DNA of 64,000 nucleotides from Bacteroidota bacterium (GTDB lineage Bacteria; Bacteroidota; Bacteroidia; Chitinophagales; Chitinophagaceae): the NCBI GenBank assembly GCA_018267955.1, contig JAFDXL010000010.1, positions 310,001 to 374,000 on the forward strand, given 5' to 3'. Made by a program: the position numbers and the translations under genes. The notes under the pieces are model-generated. The model did not search any database. It saw nothing but the letters and a program-made list of their open reading frames with translations, and had not been told where the DNA came from. Positions 48,763 to 57,657 of the stretch are shown piece by piece. Position 1 is the first letter of the stretch. Each line of letters starts with the position of its first letter.

Positions 48763-51700
48763 ATGGCTTACAAAAGAATCGCATTACTCCTATGCGCGTG
48801 CATTTTCGTCTTTGCACGGGTACAGGCACAAACAAGCTGTCCCACCAATATTGATTTTGAGCTGGGTAATTTTACAAATTGGAACCTGTATACAGGTTTT
48901 TGCTGTCCTATAAGCACCCCTACTCCGGGGCAGGTTACGGGGCGGCATACCATTACCAGCGGCACTGCTACAGATCCGTTTGGCGGTTTCCCCGTTGTGG
49001 CGCCGGCCAGCGGAGTGTATTCGCTAAAGCTTGGCAATAGCAATACCAATGCAGAAGCAGAACGTGCCCGTTATTATGTGCACGTGCCAAGCGGCGTTAA
49101 TAATTACAGCGTCATCTTCAGGTATGCTGTAGTGTTTGAAGATCCGGGGCACAATGCGGCCGATCAGCCAAGATTTGAGGTAAAAGCTTTTGACTCAGCC
49201 ACTAATACAATAGTGAACTGCAGCCAGTTTACTTATGTGGCAGCTTCCAACCTACCGGGTTTTGCACTTTCTACCGTCAGGAATAACACTTATTACAAAT
49301 CATGGTCAACTGCCAGCCTCAATCTTACGGGATATGCAGGCCGTACCGTTGCTATAGATTTCGCTTCCGGCGACTGTTCCCTGGGTGCACACTTTGGCTA
49401 TGGCTATGTGGATATGAATTGTGGCCTCTTCCAGATACAAACATTATTAAATTGTGATACCGCAAGCACCATTAGTTTGTCGGCCCCTCCCGGCTTTGAT
49501 ACTTATGTATGGAGGGATTCTGCCACCATGTCTTATATAACAAGCGGACAAAGTGTAAATATCACCAAACCAACACATACTACCACTTACGCAGTTATAC
49601 TCACCCCATTTTCAGGCTTCGGCTGTCCGGACACATTATATACAACAGTCAAAGTCAATAATTTATCTGTTGATGCCGGCAGAGATACTTCCTTTTGCAG
49701 CGCCGCATCTACCCAGTTGCATGCTACAGGCACAGGTACAGCTATACCGCTTACGTATTCATGGACGCCCACTACCGGCCTTAGCTGCAGCACCTGCGTA
49801 AACCCTGTGGCAACGGTATCTGCGACAAAAACTTATTATGTAACGGTAAAGGATGCAGACAATTGCAGCAAAACCGATAGTGTAAAGATCAGCATAAGTA
49901 CACTTGCAATAAACCCCTCTAATGATACCACTATATGCAATGGCAGCAGTGTGCAACTGAATGCCGGCGCCACGGGCAATGCCCCGGCCTTTACTTACAA
50001 CTGGACGCCTAATACAGCATTGAGCTGTACTACATGCGCCAGCCCTGTAAGCAGTACCACTGTCGATCGTACTTATTACGTAACAGTCACAGATACCTTT
50101 CATTGCACTAAATCAGATTCGGTAAAAATAATCTTCAGTAATCCATCGCTTGCTGTCAGCGGGCAAAACCTCTCTTGCTTTAATGCGCAAAATGGCTCGG
50201 CAACAGCAGTCGGCAGCAATGGCCATTCGCCATATACTTATAGCTGGAATACCAGCCCGACGCGTACTACCTCTACGATCACCAGCCTGGCTGCAGGTAA
50301 ATATATTGTAACACTCACCGACAGTGTCGGCTGTACCCGCAGGGATAGTGTTACGCTGACACAACCTAATTTATTGATAGCCAGCACCTCTGCAACAACC
50401 AATGTAAGTTGCAACAATGGCAATAATGGCACCGCAACAGTATCGGCAACAGGCGGCACTACGCCTTATACTTATAGCTGGAACACAACGCCAACACAAA
50501 CCGGCACAACAGCAACCGGGCTCGCCGCAGGCAATTATATAGTTACGGTAAGGGATAGCAACGGATGTTCCGATACTGCATTGGCCATAATTACAGAACC
50601 CGTAAAACTGGTGGCAAGCGTAACGGCTACAACTAATGTTAGCTGTCATAGCGGGAATAATGGTGCGGCAACAGTAAGCACTACCGGTGGCACCGGCTCT
50701 TATACTTACAGGTGGAACACAAGCCCAGCACAAACCACAGCGACAGCCACAGGGCTTACTGCCGGTAGCTATATTGTTACCGTAACAGATAGTAACGGGT
50801 GCTCTGATACTGCATTGGCTGTTATAACGGAACCAACTGCACTGGATGCATCCATCTACTCTACCACCCAGGTAAGCTGCAATGGAGGCAACAACGGTAT
50901 AGCAGTTGCAACAGCCACAGGGGGCACACCTAATTATACTTATAGCTGGAATACAAGCCCTGCACAGACAACAGCAACGGCAACAGGATTAACGGCCGGT
51001 GTATATACCATAACGGTGACGGATGCCCATGGATGTACCGATACTGCCCTGGCAACCATTTCTCAATCTACCTCTCTTGTAGCTTCCATCGCTTCCAGTA
51101 CAAATATTGCCTGCTATGGAGGAACGAATGGTGCAGCATCGGTTTCTGTATCAGGAGGCACGCCATCATATACTTATAGCTGGAATACCACACCGGCACG
51201 CACTACTTCTTCTGTTACAGGGCTGGCAACCGGCAACTATACGGTAACCGTTACCGATGCCAAAGGCTGCTCCAGTTTTGCTACAGTTGCCATCACACAA
51301 CCGGCACAGTTAGATGCTGTTATTGACTCCATAAAAAATGTGAACTGCGCAAATGGTAACGATGGCACACTCTCTGTTTATGTATCGGGCGGCACACCGG
51401 CATATACTTATAGCTGGAATACAACGCCGGCAAAAACCACAGCTTTGGTTACCGGTTTAACTGCAGGTACCTATACCGTGGTGGTTACCGATGCTCATGG
51501 CTGTACAGATACGGCCACACGAGCTATCACACAACCTACCCCATTAGTAGCAGGTATTGCTTCAACAGCTAATGTGAACTGCTATGGCGACAATAATGGT
51601 ACCGCCTCTGCAAATGTTACAGGTGGCACTCCGGGCTATACCTATAGCTGGAGTACAACACCTACGCAAACAACACAAGCCGCCCACAACCTCGCTGCCG

Positions 51701-54390
51701 GTAATTACATTGTTACCGTTACAGATGCAAAAGGTTGCGTTGATACTGCATTAGCTACTATCACCCAGCCAACATTGCTCAACGGATACATCAGCAGCTA
51801 TCAGAATGTTAGTTGTAACGGCGCGAATAACGGTACCGCTACGGTAGCCGCAAATGGTGGTACAGCACCATATACCTATAGCTGGAGTACAACCCCGGCA
51901 CAAACTACCGCTACAATAACAGGCCTTGCAACCGGAACTTATACTGCCACTGTAACTGACGCGCATGGATGTACAGATACTGCTATTGTAGTAATAACAG
52001 AACCTAATGTGTTAGTGGCTACTATGGGCACGGTTACCAATCCTAACTGTAATAACGGTAACGGAAGCGCTACTGTTGTAGTTACAGGTGGCACCCCGTC
52101 TTATACTTATAGCTGGAACACTACACCTGTGCAAACAACATCAACTGCAACCCTTTCAGGCAACGGAACATATATCGTTACTGTAACAGATAGTCATGGT
52201 TGCACAGATACAGCAATGGCAACCATAACACAGCCTGCCCTGCTTACCGCTGCCATTACAAGTACAACGAACGTCAGCTGCTACAATGGCAGCAACGGAG
52301 CAGCTACTGTATTGGCCAACGGCGGTACACCGGGATATACTTATAGCTGGAACACCACCCCGGCACAAACAACGGCTACAGCTACGGGACTTACCGCAGG
52401 AACAAAGACTGTGACCGTTACAGATAGCAAAGGCTGTACTTACCAGGTTTCAGCCACTATTACACAACCTACTGCGCTTATTGCCAGTACAAGCAGTACC
52501 AATAATGTTGATTGCAACGGAAATAAAACCGGCGCGGCAACTGTCAGTGTAAATGGCGGTACGCCGGGATATACTTATACCTGGAACACGGTACCGGCGC
52601 AAACAACATCTGCTGCTACAGGTTTGGGTGCAGGATATTATATAGTTACCGTGCTGGATGCGCATGGCTGTAGTGATACTGCTACGGCCACCATCACACA
52701 ACCTACTGCTTTGGCAGCTATACCTACTACCGTAGATGTAGGATGCTTTGGCGGCAACACCGGGCATGCAGGTGTAACCGTTTCCGGAGGAACACCAACC
52801 TACACCTATAGCTGGAACACAACACCGGCACAAACAACAGCTACAACAACCGGCTTACCTGCCGGCAGCTATACTGTTGTAGTAACAGATAAAAACGGGT
52901 GCAGGGATACTGCTGTTTCTATAATCGGGCAGCCATCTAAATTGATGGTATCAATTGACAGCAGCAATAATGTAAAATGTTATGATGGCAATGATGGTAG
53001 CGCAATAGCCAGCGCGTCTGGTGGCGCCGCGCCATATGCTTATAACTGGAATACCAGTCCTGCGCAAAAAAATGCCTTGGCTACTACCCTGCCTGCGGGC
53101 AAATACATGGTGACAGTCACAGACAAAAATGGTTGTATTAACAGCGATACTGTTACGATAAGCCAACCAGCGCCTTTTATTGCTACTGCACAGGCCCTGA
53201 GCAAAACCTGCATCGGGTCAGCAGGCGGCGAAGTGGAAGGCTATGCTACAGGTGGCGTATCGCCATACACATATACATGGAATACTACCCCCGTACAAAC
53301 CGGAACGAATGCAACCGGGCTTGGCGCCGGCAGCTATACGCTGACAATAAAAGATGCCAACGGATGTGTCGCCTCTGCTACTACCGACATCTTTAATTTC
53401 CCTGCTATGCAATTGGATCTAACTCCATCATCCAATTTATGCCAGGACAAAGATTTCCAGTTATACGTAAGTGGTGGTAATTCCTATGTTTGGAACGATA
53501 GCAGCACGCTTTCTTGTGGCTCATGCAGCAGCCCTGTGGCACACCCTAAAATAACTACTACCTACCAGGTAATAGCCACTGATACAAATGGCTGCCGCGA
53601 TACCGGTGCAGTAACGCTATCTATCATTACACGCCAGGATATTACCAAGGGGCCAAACCAGGATATTTGTGATGGTTCCTCTGCCCAGCTGCACGCTGCC
53701 GGGGGCATCAGCTATGAATGGTCCCCTGCCGGTTCGCTTAACAATGCAAGCATTCCCGACCCGGTAACCAGCATACACGAATCGACTACCTTCCGTGTGA
53801 TCATTAAAGAAAATGAATGCTTTACCGATACATTGTACCAGACGATAAACGTACACCCTATGCCAACAATTGACCTGGGGCCGGACAGGAAAGTTTCGCC
53901 GGGGACACCAATACAGCTACATGCGGCGGTTACCAATGCCAATAATATTAAATGGACTCCCGCTACATACCTGAGTTGCGATGATTGCATAGATCCGGTT
54001 GCAACTTTGGACAAAACCATGAGATACAATGCTAAGGTAACCAATGAAGCAGGCTGTACTGCCGAAGACGATATCCTCCTGACTGTTAGCTGTGATGGTA
54101 CGGTGATGTTTGTACCAAATACATTTACACCTAATGGCGATGGCGTTAATGATGTATTCCTTCCTTCTGTAACCGGGATAAGGACTATCACCCACATGGC
54201 AGTGTACAACCGATGGGGGCAAATAGTGTATGAAGTGAACAATGCCCCCGCAAACGATCAGCGATATGGCTGGGACGGAACCTTCAAAGGGCAGGAATTA
54301 ACGCCGGATGTATATGTATATATGATAAACGCATTCTGTACAAACGGAGAACCTATTAATGTAAAAGGCGATATTTCACTGATACGTTAG
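48763..54390 (+). CDS. SprB-repeat adhesin with gliding-motility-type (T9SS type B) C-terminal domain
   Basis: 1875 residues with signal peptide (1-22). An N-terminal jelly-roll-like domain (about 25-225, CPTNIDFELGNFTNW) is followed by two PKD/Ig-like units (about 290-460, each with a DTxFCxxxSxQLxAxG opening). Residues about 469-1542 are 14 tandem SprB repeats of about 78 residues, each NVSCxxGNNGxAxVxxxGGTPxYTYSWNTTPAQTT...GLxAGxYxVTVTDxxGCxDTAxxxITQP. After two further Cys-rich units, residues about 1782-1875 are the gliding-motility-associated C-terminal domain (FVPNTFTPNGDGVNDVF, VYNRWGQIVYE, DGTFKGQELTPDVYVYMI). It is predicted to be secreted by T9SS and act as a motile or fixed surface adhesin. 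The gene lies 392 bases after the chaperone-like operon. Confidence 0.9.
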   Translation: MAYKRIALLLCACIFVFARVQAQTSCPTNIDFELGNFTNWNLYTGFCCPISTPTPGQVTGRHTITSGTATDPFGGFPVVAPASGVYSLKLGNSNTNAEAERARYYVHVPSGVNNYSVIFRYAVVFEDPGHNAADQPRFEVKAFDSATNTIVNCSQFTYVAASNLPGFALSTVRNNTYYKSWSTASLNLTGYAGRTVAIDFASGDCSLGAHFGYGYVDMNCGLFQIQTLLNCDTASTISLSAPPGFDTYVWRDSATMSYITSGQSVNITKPTHTTTYAVILTPFSGFGCPDTLYTTVKVNNLSVDAGRDTSFCSAASTQLHATGTGTAIPLTYSWTPTTGLSCSTCVNPVATVSATKTYYVTVKDADNCSKTDSVKISISTLAINPSNDTTICNGSSVQLNAGATGNAPAFTYNWTPNTALSCTTCASPVSSTTVDRTYYVTVTDTFHCTKSDSVKIIFSNPSLAVSGQNLSCFNAQNGSATAVGSNGHSPYTYSWNTSPTRTTSTITSLAAGKYIVTLTDSVGCTRRDSVTLTQPNLLIASTSATTNVSCNNGNNGTATVSATGGTTPYTYSWNTTPTQTGTTATGLAAGNYIVTVRDSNGCSDTALAIITEPVKLVASVTATTNVSCHSGNNGAATVSTTGGTGSYTYRWNTSPAQTTATATGLTAGSYIVTVTDSNGCSDTALAVITEPTALDASIYSTTQVSCNGGNNGIAVATATGGTPNYTYSWNTSPAQTTATATGLTAGVYTITVTDAHGCTDTALATISQSTSLVASIASSTNIACYGGTNGAASVSVSGGTPSYTYSWNTTPARTTSSVTGLATGNYTVTVTDAKGCSSFATVAITQPAQLDAVIDSIKNVNCANGNDGTLSVYVSGGTPAYTYSWNTTPAKTTALVTGLTAGTYTVVVTDAHGCTDTATRAITQPTPLVAGIASTANVNCYGDNNGTASANVTGGTPGYTYSWSTTPTQTTQAAHNLAAGNYIVTVTDAKGCVDTALATITQPTLLNGYISSYQNVSCNGANNGTATVAANGGTAPYTYSWSTTPAQTTATITGLATGTYTATVTDAHGCTDTAIVVITEPNVLVATMGTVTNPNCNNGNGSATVVVTGGTPSYTYSWNTTPVQTTSTATLSGNGTYIVTVTDSHGCTDTAMATITQPALLTAAITSTTNVSCYNGSNGAATVLANGGTPGYTYSWNTTPAQTTATATGLTAGTKTVTVTDSKGCTYQVSATITQPTALIASTSSTNNVDCNGNKTGAATVSVNGGTPGYTYTWNTVPAQTTSAATGLGAGYYIVTVLDAHGCSDTATATITQPTALAAIPTTVDVGCFGGNTGHAGVTVSGGTPTYTYSWNTTPAQTTATTTGLPAGSYTVVVTDKNGCRDTAVSIIGQPSKLMVSIDSSNNVKCYDGNDGSAIASASGGAAPYAYNWNTSPAQKNALATTLPAGKYMVTVTDKNGCINSDTVTISQPAPFIATAQALSKTCIGSAGGEVEGYATGGVSPYTYTWNTTPVQTGTNATGLGAGSYTLTIKDANGCVASATTDIFNFPAMQLDLTPSSNLCQDKDFQLYVSGGNSYVWNDSSTLSCGSCSSPVAHPKITTTYQVIATDTNGCRDTGAVTLSIITRQDITKGPNQDICDGSSAQLHAAGGISYEWSPAGSLNNASIPDPVTSIHESTTFRVIIKENECFTDTLYQTINVHPMPTIDLGPDRKVSPGTPIQLHAAVTNANNIKWTPATYLSCDDCIDPVATLDKTMRYNAKVTNEAGCTAEDDILLTVSCDGTVMFVPNTFTPNGDGVNDVFLPSVTGIRTITHMAVYNRWGQIVYEVNNAPANDQRYGWDGTFKGQELTPDVYVYMINAFCTNGEPINVKGDISLIR
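50167..53390 (+). repeat. Fourteen tandem about 234-bp coding repeats (SprB)
   Basis: Each unit repeats at the DNA level, especially around the TATACTTATAGCTGGAA block that encodes YTYSW. Copies drift by synonymous and other changes and are not identical. Such arrays can change number by recombination or mis-assembly. Confidence 0.88.
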
Positions 54391-54419
54391 TATATTAGCA
54401 TTACCATAAATCGTTAAGT

Positions 54420-54992
54420 ATGACAAAATATTTTTTATCTGCCGTTCTGATGCTTACCACCGCAAGCGCTATAGCCCAAACTTCCGTATCTAAGAAGAAT
54501 GGTAAAATAGTGCTGCAAAACGGCAGCACACAAACGGTTGTTACCGACAGTAAAGATGCAGGTACACCCTACCTGTATAACAATAAAGTTTATTACCTGC
54601 AAAAATCTGCAGTTAACGGCAATACCAAGATCACATCCTACGATGTAGTGAGCAATCAAAATACAGATGTAATACGCATTGGAATGAAATCTGACGACGG
54701 GTATACGGTAAAATCAGACATTACCAATATGATACTCAATGCCAATAAAGGACTGATATATTTTACTACGCTCGATACCTATAATGGTACACCCTACTCG
54801 CTTACGTGGTTATATAATATTAACGATGGCAAGTATAAAGTTTTCAGCGATGGTAGGCTCGATAATATAGACTACGAAAACAATGTAACTGTTGTGTTTG
54901 AAGGCATAGACCCGAAAGGCCATTATACGCAAATGGCACATTATACCATAGACCACGACCTTATAAAAATGGACGACAGGCTATATAAATAA
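54420..54992 (+). CDS. Secreted protein of unknown function next to the adhesin
   Basis: 190 residues with signal peptide (1-20). Beta-rich, with propeller-like repeats (YLYNNKVYYLQKSAVNGNTKITSYDVVSNQ; LIYFTTLDTYNGTPYSLTWLYNINDGKYKVFSDG). It is 29 bases after the adhesin and likely co-transcribed. Possible role in adhesin export or anchoring by position only. Confidence 0.75.
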   Translation: MTKYFLSAVLMLTTASAIAQTSVSKKNGKIVLQNGSTQTVVTDSKDAGTPYLYNNKVYYLQKSAVNGNTKITSYDVVSNQNTDVIRIGMKSDDGYTVKSDITNMILNANKGLIYFTTLDTYNGTPYSLTWLYNINDGKYKVFSDGRLDNIDYENNVTVVFEGIDPKGHYTQMAHYTIDHDLIKMDDRLYK

Positions 54993-55026
54993 TACGCCTC
55001 AGGCTCTGCAAGTGGTTATTGTACGA

Positions 55027-56895
55027 TCACTTGTAGAGCTGCAGGCATAGGTCATCTACATATGCCTCGTGCTGATAATTGTTCCACACATCCAGTATGA
55101 TCTCGTCCCCCTCTTTTAAATCATCGGGTATCTTCACAAAATAATACACCTCACCCCACCGGCGGTGCTCGTAATGATTGAGGTCAAAATTATCAGGCGC
55201 ATGTTTACAGGTGCCATCGGCAAGCCCTATCTTGTTATCTGCCCGGCAACCCTTCCAGAGAACAAATTTATCTCCGCGCTTGATGCCCAGCTCCAGTAAC
55301 AATTTCGTGCTTGCGGGCCATGTAGGGAACATAAACCTGCCGCTGCATCTAAACCATTTCGCATCGCCAAACATTCCTTTATGGTACTGCATTTTCAATG
55401 CACCCTCCAGGTATTCTTCCCCCTCCCGCACATGGTAAATATATTTGGTACCTGCTATTGAGTCCGGTATAAAGTGATCAGATGTAGAGTCCTCAAATCC
55501 CTGGCATCCCAGCGATTTTACAAATTGAACACTTCCTTTTCGTGGTTGCCATTCTCCTACATCAAGCGTAACCAAATCGTTATAAAGCAGTTTTGATTGA
55601 TACAATACTCCCAGGTTATACCACATGTTCGATTCCTCGCTTCTCATAAGGCTTTGAGATTGCAACATGCTCCATGAATAGTTGACAGAGAAAAAGAATA
55701 TACAACAGGCAGCAAATACTGTTTTAACAATGGCACCTTTTCTTCCTATGTATTGAATAAAAGCAGCCAGGGGAATTGCCAGCAATGGATACATATGCAG
55801 CATAGGGCGGCTGCCATAGCCATTGATGTAATTATAGCAATACCAGGCATAGATCAGGTAAGTATATAGAGGCATTATTACGAGGATGCTGAATATCCAT
55901 CTGTTGATCTTTTTATACAGCAGCAGGCCAGCGATGGCAAATATCATTACCGGTGCATAGGGCAGCCAGCCATTTGAGAAATAAAACAACCCCTCTATTA
56001 TCTTCGGGTGCCGCCAATGAAAACCCTGGTTTCCATAACTGTAGAAAACATATTGTCCCGTTGCCATCTTCCAATAGGCAAATTGCGGCAGGAACGGAAT
56101 TAAGGCTCCTAAAGCGCAGATGAATAATCCCCACTTGTTAGCTGCCAGGAATCTAAGCTTTTGCATGAATGTTTCCCGGTTGTAAACATTGTAGCAAAGT
56201 GGAATAAATACACAAACAATATCGGTGGGCCTTGTTACGACGATCATGCCGGCGATCATCCCTAATAATAAAAAACGGCCAGATGACGGTTTTTCATGAA
56301 CCTTTACTGTAAGCAATAACAACCAGGCATATAAGAAAAACAATATCGTATGGCTCATCCCCGGCTGATATACTACAAACCAGAACAAGTTCGTCCCCAG
56401 GTAAAGGATCACCACTGCTGCTACCGATACTATCTCATCAAAATACTTTCGCAAAAGGTGGTACACTAATAGTAGCCCCAGTAAACCATAAAATGCAGTA
56501 GATATTCGCATCCAGGTATTATAAGTATCTGAATACCCGTTGGCTGGCAACCCTTTTGCTTTTTCGATAGCATGTGCTACCAGGAAGAAGGGCATTTCCA
56601 TACACGCTACGCCATAAGTGTATTGATCTACAACTATTCCTTTTTTACTCCGCACGCCTTCATCCCGCATTTCGCCGGCATACCTCATTACAGAAAAAGG
56701 TATATCCCTATCCTCCGGCAATTGCTCCGGCCGGTCAAGGTTATGATAGATAAATACAGATGGCAGGTACATATAGTATCCCAGCGCATCTCCGTACAAT
56801 ACAGATGAATGTTGGGTATAGCGTGCATTAAACAGCAGGGACACCCCTGCTGCCAACACTAACAATATGCTTATAAAAACTTTTTTTAGCAGCAT
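55027..56895 (-). CDS. Polytopic membrane protein, GT-C/GT39-like glycosyltransferase
   Basis: 622 residues with about 10-12 membrane helices in residues 5-420 and a large extracytoplasmic C-terminal beta domain (about 440-622). Loop 1 has an acidic segment (YGDALGYYMYLPSVFIYHNLDRPEQL), like the donor-site acidic loops of GT-C proteins. A role in adding sugars to surface polymers or proteins using lipid donors is inferred. It is convergent with the adhesin operon; a hairpin (about 55004-55038) covers its stop. Confidence 0.72.
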   Translation of the reverse strand: MLLKKVFISILLVLAAGVSLLFNARYTQHSSVLYGDALGYYMYLPSVFIYHNLDRPEQLPEDRDIPFSVMRYAGEMRDEGVRSKKGIVVDQYTYGVACMEMPFFLVAHAIEKAKGLPANGYSDTYNTWMRISTAFYGLLGLLLVYHLLRKYFDEIVSVAAVVILYLGTNLFWFVVYQPGMSHTILFFLYAWLLLLTVKVHEKPSSGRFLLLGMIAGMIVVTRPTDIVCVFIPLCYNVYNRETFMQKLRFLAANKWGLFICALGALIPFLPQFAYWKMATGQYVFYSYGNQGFHWRHPKIIEGLFYFSNGWLPYAPVMIFAIAGLLLYKKINRWIFSILVIMPLYTYLIYAWYCYNYINGYGSRPMLHMYPLLAIPLAAFIQYIGRKGAIVKTVFAACCIFFFSVNYSWSMLQSQSLMRSEESNMWYNLGVLYQSKLLYNDLVTLDVGEWQPRKGSVQFVKSLGCQGFEDSTSDHFIPDSIAGTKYIYHVREGEEYLEGALKMQYHKGMFGDAKWFRCSGRFMFPTWPASTKLLLELGIKRGDKFVLWKGCRADNKIGLADGTCKHAPDNFDLNHYEHRRWGEVYYFVKIPDDLKEGDEIILDVWNNYQHEAYVDDLCLQLYK

Positions 56896-56939
56896 GGCGG
56901 TAATGTACTACAGATGGTACAAACCCCCAAATATGGCTT

Positions 56940-57530
56940 TTATTGTATCAATAGCTTTTGTGAAAATACATCCTGCCCATCGGTAGCATACACAATATAG
57001 CGGCCGGGTTGCAGGTTAGATACATTCAAATCAGCTTCCTGCACATCTTCAAATGCTCCCTTCCAAACTATGGCGCCGGTAATATCAGCAATGTAAACAG
57101 ATACGAATTGCAGGTCTTTATTAAACCTTACATGCGCTGACGACCGGGCCGGATTAGGCCAAAAACCAAACACTACATTGCTGGCAACTTTGTTTACACT
57201 TGTAGCAGGGCTTACGGTAAAGCTGCCCGTCATGCCCATGGAAGCATGTGGCGTGCATTGGTAGTTGTAAGTACCCACAACGGCAGGTACATATACAAAT
57301 GTCTGCTGCCCGTGATCTAGAGGATTATCCCACGCAATTGCGCTATCGGGTATGGTGGTGCTTGTAGTGGTATGGGTACCGGTTGCCCATAAAAACATGA
57401 CGGTATCACCAAGATAAACGGTTGCCTGCGCAGGATCAAACTCATAATCTTTAGCGATGATGGTTAGTTTATTCGCGCGTCCTGCAAAAGAAATCAGTAC
57501 TAAAACAGCAAAGAGTACATAACGTTTCAT
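56940..57530 (-). CDS. Cupredoxin (plastocyanin-like) fused to a T9SS sorting domain
   Basis: 196 residues from the ATG at 57528-57530, which has GGAGAG 4 bases in front; 9 further in-frame residues are rejected. Signal peptide about 1-19. The cupredoxin domain (20-110) carries the type 1 copper ligands H53, C92, H95 and M100 in GTHTT and QCTPHASMGMTG. Residues about 120-196 are a T9SS sorting domain (FWPNPARSSAHVRF, DITGAIVWKG, LQPGRYIVYATDGQ). So a one-electron copper carrier is predicted at the cell surface rather than in the periplasm. It is divergent from the M4 peptidase. Confidence 0.85.
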   Translation of the reverse strand: MKRYVLFAVLVLISFAGRANKLTIIAKDYEFDPAQATVYLGDTVMFLWATGTHTTTSTTIPDSAIAWDNPLDHGQQTFVYVPAVVGTYNYQCTPHASMGMTGSFTVSPATSVNKVASNVVFGFWPNPARSSAHVRFNKDLQFVSVYIADITGAIVWKGAFEDVQEADLNVSNLQPGRYIVYATDGQDVFSQKLLIQ

Positions 57531-57657
57531 AATTCTCTCCTTTTTTAAACGACACAAGAGAAAAAGTTATGCCCCTGGGAAAATTACCGGATAGCTAAAG
57601 AACAAATTGTAAAATTTAACTTCATGTATTATATTGGGCACTATCTGAATGTAGTTT

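Noticed and set aside
50167-53390. About 234-bp tandem repeats considered as non-coding satellite
   Set aside because: All copies keep the reading frame and encode SprB units.
55004-55038. Hairpin between the 54420 gene and the convergent 55027 gene as a terminator
   Set aside because: The stem is good (11 pairs with one wobble), but there is no T run and the right arm is within the minus-strand coding end; left unannotated.
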